Below are positions 25,219 through 33,101 of a stretch of DNA of 64,000 bases, one piece after another; position 1 is the stretch's first letter, and each line of letters starts with the position of its first letter. The stretch comes from an uncultured Agromyces sp. (lineage in GTDB: Bacteria; Actinomycetota; Actinomycetes; Actinomycetales; Microbacteriaceae). Where the stretch lies: NCBI GenBank assembly GCA_913053875.1, contig CAJXGN010000007.1, positions 1-64,000 of the forward strand. The letters are read 5' to 3'. A program made the position numbers and the translations under genes. The notes under the pieces were generated by a model. That model had not been told where the DNA came from and ran no database searches. It saw nothing but the letters and a program-made list of their open reading frames with translations.

Positions 25219-26067
25219 GTGACCGCACCCGCCCCGCACGCAGCGCACGGCGTCGAGATCGGCGTGATCGGCGGCTCCGGCCTCTACGCCCTGCTCGACG
25301 ACGACGCGCAGGCCGTCGACATCGCGACCCCGTACGGCCCGCCGTCGGGTCCGCTCGTGATCGGCGAGCTGGAGGGCCGCCGGGTCGCGTTCCTCAGCAG
25401 ACACGGGGCGGGCCACGTGATCCCTCCGCATCGGCTGAACTTCCGGGCGAACATCTGGGCGCTTGCGAGCCTCGGCGTGCGAGCCATCGTCACCTCGGCC
25501 GCGGTCGGCGGGCTCGTGCCCGAGGCGCGCCCGGGACGGTTCGCGCTGCCCGACCAGTTCATCGACCGCACCGTCGGCCGCGCCGACACGTTCTTCGACG
25601 GCCCGTCGGTGCAGCACCTCGCGGCGGCCGACCCGTTCTGCCCCGAGCTGCGCCGGCACGCCGCATCCGCCGTCACCACCCTCGGCGAGGACCTCATGAC
25701 CGAGGCGACCACCGTCGTGATCCAGGGGCCGCGGTTCTCGACCCGCGCGGAGTCGCGCCTGTTCCGCTCGTGGGGCGCGCACCTGGTGAACATGACCCAG
25801 TACCCCGAGGTCGTGCTCGCCGCAGAGCTCGGCGTGGGCCTCGTGAACCTGTCGTTCGTGACCGACACCGACGCCGGCGACGCCGCGGGCGAGGCCGACG
25901 CGGTCGACCCGCAGCTCGTGTTCGACCGTATGGCGGCGGCCGAGCCGCGCATCCGCGCCGCGATCACCGCCATGGTCGGCGCCGTGCCCGACGACTACAC
26001 GGCGCGGCAGTTCGTCGACCCGGCCGCCGTCGCAGCGGTGCTGGGCCAGGCGCCCGTGGTGGCCTGA
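25219..26067 (+). CDS. S-methyl-5'-thioadenosine phosphorylase-like protein
   Basis: This 282-residue phosphorylase of the PNP/MTAP family shows the phosphate-binding start GVIGGSGLY, SRHGAGHVIPPHRLNFRAN (phosphate and ribose contacts at its His/Arg), GPRFSTRAES and NMTQYPEVVLAAE. It splits a purine nucleoside to free base and a pentose-1-phosphate. The MTAP-type signature suggests a 5'-modified nucleoside such as methylthioadenosine. The sugar epimerase begins 1 nt after its stop, so the product sugar may feed that enzyme. The GTG start has a GAGAGG ribosome site. Confidence 0.9.
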   Translation: MTAPAPHAAHGVEIGVIGGSGLYALLDDDAQAVDIATPYGPPSGPLVIGELEGRRVAFLSRHGAGHVIPPHRLNFRANIWALASLGVRAIVTSAAVGGLVPEARPGRFALPDQFIDRTVGRADTFFDGPSVQHLAAADPFCPELRRHAASAVTTLGEDLMTEATTVVIQGPRFSTRAESRLFRSWGAHLVNMTQYPEVVLAAELGVGLVNLSFVTDTDAGDAAGEADAVDPQLVFDRMAAAEPRIRAAITAMVGAVPDDYTARQFVDPAAVAAVLGQAPVVA

Positions 26068-26068
26068 C

Positions 26069-27118
26069 GTGCTGCTGGTCACCGGAGGCGCCGGCTTCAT
26101 CGGCTCGCACATCGTCGAGGCGGCCGTCGCCCGCGGCGAGCGCGTGCGGGTACTCGACGCGCTGCGGCCCGAGGTGCACGGCGGCGCCCGGCCGGTGCTG
26201 CCCGACGGGGTCGAGTTGGTGCAGGGTTCGGTGACGGATGCCTCCGAGCTGCGCGCCGCCCTCGACGGCGCGACGGCGGTGTGCCACCAGGCCGCGAAGG
26301 TCGGGCTCGGCGTGGACTTCGCCGACGCGCCCGACTACGCCGAGACGAACGTGACCGGCACGGCGGTGCTCCTCGCCGAGATGACCGCGGCGGGCGTCGA
26401 CCGGCTGGTGCTCGCGTCGTCGATGGTGGCCTACGGCGAGGGGCGCTACCGCGACGGCGACCGGGTCGTGCTGCCGCCGCCGCGCGCGGTCGACGACCTC
26501 GAGCGCGGCGTGTTCGATCCGCTCGGAGTCGACGGTCGGCCGCTCGAGCCGGTGCTGGTCGGCGAGGACGAGACGCTCGATCCGCGCAACGTCTACGCCG
26601 ACACGAAGCTCGCGCAGGAGCACCTGGCGTCGTCGTGGACGCGGGCGACCGGCGGCCGCGCGGTGATGCTGCGGTACCACAACGTGTTCGGCCCGCGGAT
26701 GCCTCGGGACACGCCCTACGCGGGCGTCGCGTCGATCTTCCGCAGCGCCCTCGAGCGCGGCGAGGCTCCCCGGGTGTTCGAGGACGGCGGGCAGCGCCGC
26801 GACTTCGTGCACGTGCGCGATGTGGCGCGGGCGAACCTCGCCGCGCTCGACGGGCTCGCAGGCCTGCCCGACGGCGCCGCGCGCGCGTTCAACGTCGGCA
26901 GCGGCACGCCGCGCACGGTGCTCGAGTTCGCGACGGCGCTCGCCGACGCCTTCGGCGGGCCCGCACCCGTCGTCACGGGCGAGTACCGCCTGGGCGACGT
27001 GCGGCACATCACCGCGTCGTCGGCGCGCATCGCCGACGAGCTCGGCTGGCGCGCCACCGAGCCGTTCGACGCGGCCGTCCGCGAGTTCGCGACCGCTCCC
27101 CTGCGAGCCGCGCCCTGA
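26069..27118 (+). CDS. NAD-dependent sugar epimerase/dehydratase
   Basis: This 349-residue extended SDR has TGGAGFIGSHIVEA at the very N-terminus for NAD binding, the SSMVAYGEG active-site serine region, NVYADTKLAQE with the catalytic Tyr-x-x-x-Lys, and GQRRDFVHVRDVARA and NVGSGTPRTVLE near the C-terminus. The closest family by features is dTDP-rhamnose 4-epimerase-like. It follows the phosphorylase with a 1-nt gap and is certainly co-transcribed. This makes it the sugar-modifying member of the locus with the GT2, CofC-like and methyltransferase genes; its true substrate is unknown. Confidence 0.9.
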   Translation: MLLVTGGAGFIGSHIVEAAVARGERVRVLDALRPEVHGGARPVLPDGVELVQGSVTDASELRAALDGATAVCHQAAKVGLGVDFADAPDYAETNVTGTAVLLAEMTAAGVDRLVLASSMVAYGEGRYRDGDRVVLPPPRAVDDLERGVFDPLGVDGRPLEPVLVGEDETLDPRNVYADTKLAQEHLASSWTRATGGRAVMLRYHNVFGPRMPRDTPYAGVASIFRSALERGEAPRVFEDGGQRRDFVHVRDVARANLAALDGLAGLPDGAARAFNVGSGTPRTVLEFATALADAFGGPAPVVTGEYRLGDVRHITASSARIADELGWRATEPFDAAVREFATAPLRAAP

Positions 27119-27184
27119 CCTGACTAGAGTGATCCTCATGTCCGGCGCCCCGCCGAGGGCGATCGTCGACGAGGGGCGGCAGGC

Positions 27185-28603
27185 ATGCCGAAGCCAGACG
27201 AACCGCACGCGCGCACCGACCAGCCCGAGGGGCTCTGGCGAGCGACCATGCGCTACGTGCCGGTCGGGCTCGCGCTCTTCGCGGTGCAGCTCGACTTCTT
27301 CGCGCTGAACCTCGCGCTGCCGACCATCGCGAAGGACCTCGGCGTCCCGGTCACCGACCTGCAGTGGATGCTGAGCGGGTACCTCCTGAGCCTCGGCTCG
27401 TGCTTCGTGCCGGCGGGCAAGCTCGGCGACACGATCGGCCGCCGCAGGGTGCTCATCATCGGCATGATCATCTTCGGCGGCACGAGCCTGGTCTGCGCAC
27501 TGGCATCCTCAGCGCCCGTGCTCATCGCGTTCCGCGTGCTGCAGGGCATCGGCTCGGCGCTCATCATGCCGAACGCCTTCGCGCTCATCGCCGCGACCGC
27601 GCGACCCGAGCAGCGCGCCCGCATCATGGGCATCATGCTCGGCCTCTCGGGCTCGGGCACGGCTCTCGGCCCCGTGATCGGTGGCGGGCTCGCGTCAGTC
27701 GCGGGCTGGCGCTGGGTGTTCCTCATCAACGTGCCGGTCGCGATCATCGCGGCGATCGCCGCGGCCCGCCTGCCCGAGTCGACCGCCGACGGCCGCACGA
27801 GCGTGCGCAGCATGGACTGGATGGGCGTCGTGCTCGTCACCGCGGGCCTCGCACTCGCGTGCGTCGGCATCGACAACACGACGAACCTCGGCCTCGCGTC
27901 GCCGCTCACCTGGGCGCCCGCGGCGATCGGGGCGGTACTGCTCGTGTGGTTCTTCCGGCACGTGGCCCGCAGGGAGCATCCGCTCATCAACCTGCGGCTG
28001 TTCCGCGAACGCGGCTTCGTGTTCGTGCTGCTAGCTGGCACCGCGCTCAACATCGCGTTCATCGTGTTCGTGTTCGCCGCGACCCTGCAACTGCAGGAGG
28101 TGCGCGGGCTCTCGGCGGCCGAGTCGGGGTTCGTGTTCATGCTCGCGGCGGTGGGCGTGGCCGCGTGCGGGCCGACCGCGGGGTTCCTCACCGACCGCTT
28201 CGGCGCCGGATGGGTGCTGAGCGCCGCGTGCGTGCTCGCGACGGCCGCGGTCACGGGCATCGCGCTGGCACAGAACCTCGTGGTCTACACGATCGCGCTG
28301 GCGTTCTGCGGGCTCGGCTGCGGCATGGGCTTCTCGGTGTCGCAGATCGGCGCGGCCGACCTCCTGCCTGCGAAGCTCGCGGGCGAGGGCAGCGCGCTCG
28401 CGCTCACGTCGATGATCGCGCTCGGCGGCGTCGGCGCGGTGATCGCGGGCGCGGTCATCGAGGCGCTCTCGGGCACGCCGAAGGCCTGGTCGCTCACGGC
28501 GCTGCTGCTCGGCCTCGCCGTGCTGCTCGCGCTCACCGCGGTCGCGACCATCGCGAGCACGCTGCGACGGCAGGGCTTCTCCACGACGGCGCGCGCGAGC
28601 TGA
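27185..28603 (+). CDS. MFS transporter, DHA2 type
   Basis: This 472-residue inner-membrane protein has about 14 helices, motif A AGKLGDTIGRRRVLI and motif C GLSGSGTALGPVIGG, typical of drug:H+ antiporter family 2. ATG 27185 has GAGGGG upstream. The promoter hexamer TAGAGT (27125-27130) is followed 7 nt later by an ATG (27138) that is out of frame. The mRNA 5' end is thus predicted to carry a start codon for a 56-codon overlapping frame ending at 27308, which I regard as doubtful. The protein might export the product of the preceding locus, by position only. Confidence 0.87.
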   Translation: MPKPDEPHARTDQPEGLWRATMRYVPVGLALFAVQLDFFALNLALPTIAKDLGVPVTDLQWMLSGYLLSLGSCFVPAGKLGDTIGRRRVLIIGMIIFGGTSLVCALASSAPVLIAFRVLQGIGSALIMPNAFALIAATARPEQRARIMGIMLGLSGSGTALGPVIGGGLASVAGWRWVFLINVPVAIIAAIAAARLPESTADGRTSVRSMDWMGVVLVTAGLALACVGIDNTTNLGLASPLTWAPAAIGAVLLVWFFRHVARREHPLINLRLFRERGFVFVLLAGTALNIAFIVFVFAATLQLQEVRGLSAAESGFVFMLAAVGVAACGPTAGFLTDRFGAGWVLSAACVLATAAVTGIALAQNLVVYTIALAFCGLGCGMGFSVSQIGAADLLPAKLAGEGSALALTSMIALGGVGAVIAGAVIEALSGTPKAWSLTALLLGLAVLLALTAVATIASTLRRQGFSTTARAS

Positions 28604-28613
28604 GCGGGGGTGC

Positions 28614-28808
28614 TCAGCCGATCAGCGCGATCAGCCCGTAGTACACCGCGTAGACCGGCCAGACGATGGCCTGCAGCAGGCCGAGGATGACCGCCCAGAA
28701 GCTGCCGTCGGAGCGGTCGATGAAGTAGATCGCGGCCCCGATGTAGGCCAGCAGGAAGAAGAATCCCCACTGCCCGGCCGATCCGTAGTTGCGGCTTCGA
28801 TCGCTCAT
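28614..28808 (-). CDS. Small two-helix membrane protein (64 aa)
   Basis: This 64-residue protein has a polar start (SDRSRNYGSAGQ) and two membrane helices, about 13-31 and 38-62, separated by the turn DRSDGSF. Strong ribosome site GGGAGGG precedes ATG 28808. Small proteins of this type are often found in actinobacteria without known function. It is convergent with the MFS gene and divergent from the VanY-type gene. Confidence 0.8.
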   Translation of the reverse strand: MSDRSRNYGSAGQWGFFFLLAYIGAAIYFIDRSDGSFWAVILGLLQAIVWPVYAVYYGLIALIG

Positions 28809-28922
28809 GGCGCCCTCCCGCGGGGCGCGCTCGGGCGGCGGCCCCTCGTCGCCAGCGTATTCCCGCACGATTCGCACCTGCAACGCACCCCCGCGAAGCC
28901 CCGACGCGCTAGGTTGATCGCC

Positions 28923-30227
28923 ATGCCGGCACGCCCACTCGACCGAATCGTCGGTGCCGTGTGCCTGGCCGCACTCATCGTCACGTCGACCGCCGCCGGC
29001 GTGCGCAGCACCGAGGCCGGAGCGGATGCCGCCGCGCTCGCGTCGTACGACGACGCCGTCGTGGTGCTCGCCGATGCGCGCACCGACGCCGACCTGGCGA
29101 GCGCCGAACTCGACGACACCCGAGCCGACGCAGCCAACGCCGCCGACGCGGCGGCCGCAGCCCTCGACGTGGTCGACCCCGAGCTGCTCGACGACACCGC
29201 GACCGTCGAGGCGCTCGAGGCGGCCCGCGACGAGCTGGCGACCGCCGACGAGGTGATCGACGGGTACCTGGCGGAGACCGCATCCGACCCGGACGACGAC
29301 CTCGGCGCCGCACCCGACACGCGAGACGAGCACGCGTCGGCGGCCGTGCGGCTGATCGTGCGGGCCGGCGTGCTCGACACCGCGGCGGGCACGATGCGCG
29401 ACTTCGACGCCTCCCTCGCAAGCCTCACCGTGGCGGTCGAGACCGCGACCCGCGAGCTGGCCGCCTCGGCGCACGCGCACGGCACGGCGACGGATGCCCC
29501 GGAGCTGGCCGGCGACGAGGCGACCGACGCGTACACGGCCGCCGTCGAGGCGCTGTACGGCGTCGCCGCATCCGATCTCGCCCCGGCACTCACCGCCTAC
29601 CAGGACGCGTGGGCCGACGCGGTCTCCGCGCACGAGGCGGCGGAGGAGGAGGCCGCGCGCGCCGCCGCCGAGGCATCCGCTCCGCCCCCTGCCGCGAACA
29701 CGTCCGACGGGGTGCAACCGACGTACATCCGCGGCATCCTCGTGGTGAACAAGACGTACGGGCTGCCGAGCTGGTACGGCAACGGCCTGACAGCCGAGAC
29801 CGTGAACGCCTTCGAGCGCATGCGCGCCGAGGCCGCGGCATCCGGCCTCGACCTGTACATCTCGAGCGGGTTCCGGTCGTACGCGACGCAGGCGTCGATC
29901 TACAACCGCTACGTCGCGAACGAGGGCGTCGCCGCCGCCGACCGCCACTCGGCCCGCCCCGGTCACAGCGAGCACCAGACCGGGCTGACGATCGACCTCA
30001 ACACCATCACCACGGCGTTCGGCTACACCGCCGAGGGCCGGTGGGTCGCGGCGAACGCGCACCGGTTCGGGTTCATCGTGCGCTACCCCGAGCACAAGGA
30101 GGCGGTGACCGGCTACGTCTGGGAGCCGTGGCACCTGCGCTACCTGGGCGTGGGCGTCGCGGGCGACGTGTACGCGAGCGGACTCACCCTCGAGGAGTAC
30201 CTGGGCATCACCTCGGCCTACCAGTGA
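28923..30227 (+). CDS. VanY-type D-alanyl-D-alanine carboxypeptidase (M15)
   Basis: This 434-residue exported protein has an N-terminal signal/anchor helix, an Ala/Asp-rich helical region of about 200 residues with coiled-coil character, and a C-terminal M15B peptidase domain. Zinc-site motifs are SARPGHSEHQTGLTIDL (His and Asp ligands) and WEPWHLRYLG (catalytic Glu and third His). It trims peptidoglycan stem peptides outside the cell. ATG 28923 is leaderless by TAGGTT (28910-28915), 7 nt upstream; a TTG three codons earlier is inferior. Confidence 0.9.
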   Translation: MPARPLDRIVGAVCLAALIVTSTAAGVRSTEAGADAAALASYDDAVVVLADARTDADLASAELDDTRADAANAADAAAAALDVVDPELLDDTATVEALEAARDELATADEVIDGYLAETASDPDDDLGAAPDTRDEHASAAVRLIVRAGVLDTAAGTMRDFDASLASLTVAVETATRELAASAHAHGTATDAPELAGDEATDAYTAAVEALYGVAASDLAPALTAYQDAWADAVSAHEAAEEEAARAAAEASAPPPAANTSDGVQPTYIRGILVVNKTYGLPSWYGNGLTAETVNAFERMRAEAAASGLDLYISSGFRSYATQASIYNRYVANEGVAAADRHSARPGHSEHQTGLTIDLNTITTAFGYTAEGRWVAANAHRFGFIVRYPEHKEAVTGYVWEPWHLRYLGVGVAGDVYASGLTLEEYLGITSAYQ

Positions 30228-30239
30228 GCCGGGGCGCAC

Positions 30240-32123
30240 TCAGTCGCCGCGCCGCCCCCGCCAGAGCACGGGCTCGACATCGCCGGCCCCGTGGTCGAGC
30301 TGGTAGTCGAGGTTCACGGCCGCGTTGATGAGCGCGAGATGGCTGAACGCCTGCGGGAAGTTGCCGAGCTGCTCGCCGGTCAGGCCGATCTCCTCGGCGT
30401 AGAGCCCCAGGTGGTTGGCGTAGGTGAGCATCTTCTCGAAGATGTACCGCGCCTCGGAGGTGCGACCCGAACGGGCGAGCGCGTCGACGTACCAGAACGA
30501 GCAGAGCGTGAACGTGCCCTCCGAGCCGCGCAGGCCGTCGGGCGACGCGCTCGGGTCGTACCGGTAGACGAGGCTGTCGGAGACGAGGGTCTCCTCCATC
30601 GCGGCCATGGTCGACAGCCACATCGGGTCGCGCGGCGCGACGAAGCCCATCAGCGGCATGAGCAGCAGCGAGGCGTCGAGCACGTCGGTGTCGACGTGCT
30701 GCACGAATGCGCCGCGGTCGGGGTTCCACCCGGTCGACATGACCTCCTCGTAGATGCGGTCGCGCTCGGCGGTCCACCGCTCGATCGAGGCGGGGCGGCC
30801 ACGGCGCTGGGCGAGGCGGATGCCCCGGTCGAGCGCCACCCAGCACATGAAGCGCCCGTAGGTGAAGTGCTTCGCGCCGCCCCGGGTCTCCCAGATGCCC
30901 TCGTCGGGCTGGTCCCAGTGGTCGCAGACCCAGTCGAGCATGTCGCGCACCTGGTCCCAGCCGCGGTGCGGCAGCTCGAGTCCGTGCGAGTCGGCGAGGT
31001 GGATCGCCGACATCGCCTCGCCGTAGATGTCGAGCTGCAGCTGGTCGGCCGCGCCGTTGCCGACGCGCACCGGGCGCGAGCCCCGGTAGCCGTCGAGTTC
31101 GTCGATGGACTCCTCGACGAGGTCGGAGGAACCGTCGACGCGGTACATGATCTTCAGCGGTCCCGAATCGTCGCCGACGCTCTCGTGGATGCGGTCCATG
31201 AGCCACTTCACGAACGCCTCGGCCTCCTCGATGTGGCCGATGCCGAGGAGCGCGTAGACCGAGAACGAGGCATCGCGGATCCACGTGTAGCGGTAGTCCC
31301 AGTTACGCTCGCCGCCCACCTGCTCGGGCAGCGCCGCGGTGGGGGCGGCGACCAGCGCGCCCGTCGGCGCGTAGGTCATGAGCTTGAGCGTAATCGCCGA
31401 CCGCGACACGATCTCGCGCCAGCGGCCGGAGTAGGTCGACGTGTCGGTCCACTCACGCCAGTACGCGCGCGTCTGGTGGTACAGGTCCTCCAGCTCCTGC
31501 TGCGGCAGCTGGCGCGGCTCGACATCGCCCGACGAGAGCACGACGCCGGTGGTCTCGCCTGCGTCGAGCGTGATCGTGATGCGCACGCCGTCGCCGGCCG
31601 GCTCGACGTGGCCCGCGCGATGGCCATCATGCAGCACGGGGTCGCCGATGCGGTGCAGCGTCAGCCTGCCCGCATCCGACGCGAAGGTGATGCCCGCCCC
31701 GTTCACGATCTCGACCGTGTGCGGCGCGCGCCCGTAGTCGAATCGCGGCTGGATCTCGCCGATGAACGTCATGGTGCCGCGCACGACCCGCACCTTGCGG
31801 ACGAGGCGGTGCACGTCGGTCGCCTCGCCACCGGTGATGGGCATGAAGTCGATGACCTCGCCGACGCCCGCCTCGGTGAGGAACCGCGTGACGAGCATCG
31901 CGGTGTCGGGCAGGTAGAGCTGCTTGGTGACGAAGTCGTCGGTGTCGGGACGGATGCTGCAGAATCCGCCGCGCTCGGCATCGACGAGCGACCCGAACAC
32001 GCTCGGCGAGTCGAACCGGGGGCAGCAGAACCAGTCGATCGTGCCCTCGCGGTCGATCAGGGCGGCCGTCTGCAGGTCGCCGATGATGCCGTGATCGCTG
32101 ATGTCCGGGTAGTCGCCCGCCAC
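30240..32123 (-). CDS. Glycoside hydrolase family 15 (trehalase/glucoamylase-like)
   Basis: This 627-residue cytosolic enzyme has a GH15 N-terminal beta-sandwich region starting PDISDHGIIGDLQTAALI and a C-terminal (alpha/alpha)6 barrel. Signature pieces are WDYRYTWIRDASFSVYALL (substrate-binding Arg-Asp region), DEGIWETRGG (catalytic Glu region) and GSEGTFTLCSFW (second catalytic Glu). Actinobacterial members include trehalases, so hydrolysis of trehalose or another alpha-glucoside is likely. GTG 32123 is inferred from the conserved start of the family. The 187-bp upstream spacer is the AT-rich Lsr2 control region. Confidence 0.88.
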   Translation of the reverse strand: MAGDYPDISDHGIIGDLQTAALIDREGTIDWFCCPRFDSPSVFGSLVDAERGGFCSIRPDTDDFVTKQLYLPDTAMLVTRFLTEAGVGEVIDFMPITGGEATDVHRLVRKVRVVRGTMTFIGEIQPRFDYGRAPHTVEIVNGAGITFASDAGRLTLHRIGDPVLHDGHRAGHVEPAGDGVRITITLDAGETTGVVLSSGDVEPRQLPQQELEDLYHQTRAYWREWTDTSTYSGRWREIVSRSAITLKLMTYAPTGALVAAPTAALPEQVGGERNWDYRYTWIRDASFSVYALLGIGHIEEAEAFVKWLMDRIHESVGDDSGPLKIMYRVDGSSDLVEESIDELDGYRGSRPVRVGNGAADQLQLDIYGEAMSAIHLADSHGLELPHRGWDQVRDMLDWVCDHWDQPDEGIWETRGGAKHFTYGRFMCWVALDRGIRLAQRRGRPASIERWTAERDRIYEEVMSTGWNPDRGAFVQHVDTDVLDASLLLMPLMGFVAPRDPMWLSTMAAMEETLVSDSLVYRYDPSASPDGLRGSEGTFTLCSFWYVDALARSGRTSEARYIFEKMLTYANHLGLYAEEIGLTGEQLGNFPQAFSHLALINAAVNLDYQLDHGAGDVEPVLWRGRRGD

Positions 32124-32310
32124 GCTGGTCCCCGTCCCGGGGCGCTCGCACGACTCCCCTCGGGCAGCAGGCTCGCAGCCCGGCACACGCGTCGTCAAGG
32201 GCTGCAGGCGTGCGGATGCCCCGAATTCGACGAAGTCCGAGGGTTTATCGATAATGCAATTTCTCGGGTATTCTCCGCCGAATTGGGCGAACCGGGAATA
32301 CACTGCGAAT

Positions 32311-32643
32311 ATGGCAAAACGAGTGATCGAACAATTCGTCGACGATCTCGACGGTTCCGTGCTCGACGGCGACGCGGAAACCGTGCGATTCGCCCTCGAC
32401 GGCACCTCCTACGAGATCGACCTCTCGCCGAAGAACGCCTCGGCACTCCGCTCCGACTTCGAGAAGTACGTCACGGCGGCGCGCAAGGCGAGCCTCGGCG
32501 GCACCGCGCGGAAGCGTCGGTCGAGCGGCGGGTCGACCGACACGGCCGCGATCCGCGAATGGGCGCGCGCGAAGGGCATCGACGTACCGTCGCGGGGCCG
32601 CCTGCCCAAGAGCGTGATCGACGCCTACGGCGCCGAGGGCTGA
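32311..32643 (+). CDS. lsr2: Lsr2 nucleoid-associated protein
   Basis: This 110-residue H-NS-like DNA-bridging protein has an N-terminal dimerisation region (AKRVIEQFVDDLDGS) and a C-terminal DNA-binding domain (IREWARAKGIDVPSRGRLPK) with the RGR minor-groove hook at 95-97. It silences AT-rich and horizontally acquired DNA. The start at 32311 is leaderless: TACACT (32299-32304) ends 6 nt upstream; an in-frame ATG 57 nt earlier lies before the promoter. The upstream DNA is the AT-richest patch nearby, fitting autoregulation. Confidence 0.95.
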   Translation: MAKRVIEQFVDDLDGSVLDGDAETVRFALDGTSYEIDLSPKNASALRSDFEKYVTAARKASLGGTARKRRSSGGSTDTAAIREWARAKGIDVPSRGRLPKSVIDAYGAEG

Positions 32644-32656
32644 ACGCGACGCTCCC

Positions 32657-33010
32657 GTGAAGACCGACGAGGTCCGTGCACTGCTGACGGACCGACGCGA
32701 CGAGTTCATCCAGGCGGCGGGCGCCCACGACGCCACCGAGCGCGAACTCGCGTCGGCGCGCGGCGACTCGACGGCCGACGACGAGCACGACCCGGAGGGC
32801 GTGACGATCTCGGCCGAGTGGTCGCAGCTCGCGGGCCTGCGCGAGGCCGAACGTCGTGAACTCGAGGAGATCGACGCCGCGTTCGCGCGCCTGGAGGCCG
32901 GCACCTACGGCACGTGCGTCGACTGCGGGCGCCGAATCCCCGTGGGTCGGCTGCGCGTGCGCCCCGAGGCGGCGCGCTGCGTGGACTGCGCGGCGCGCGC
33001 GGAGCGCTGA
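32657..33010 (+). CDS. TraR/DksA-type zinc-finger protein
   Basis: This 117-residue protein has an N-terminal coiled-coil (about 1-75, rich in Glu/Arg) and a C4 zinc finger CVDCGRRIPVGRLRVRPE followed by ARCVDC. This is the DksA/TraR layout, proteins that insert into the RNA polymerase secondary channel. It lacks a typical DksA acidic DxxDxA tip, so a regulatory role on polymerase is uncertain. It starts 13 bp after lsr2 and is probably co-transcribed with it. Confidence 0.85.
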   Translation: MKTDEVRALLTDRRDEFIQAAGAHDATERELASARGDSTADDEHDPEGVTISAEWSQLAGLREAERRELEEIDAAFARLEAGTYGTCVDCGRRIPVGRLRVRPEAARCVDCAARAER

Positions 33011-33101
33011 GCCGACCAACCACGGAACCCTCTCAGACCGACTGAGGGCGAATTCTCCTCATGAGGACGGTACTTTCAGCCCTCCGCCGAATAATCGGCC
33101 C

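Noticed and set aside
27138..27308. 56-codon leaderless frame as a real gene
   Set aside because: Codon bias does not fit this frame and it overlaps a clear MFS gene; kept only as an observation.
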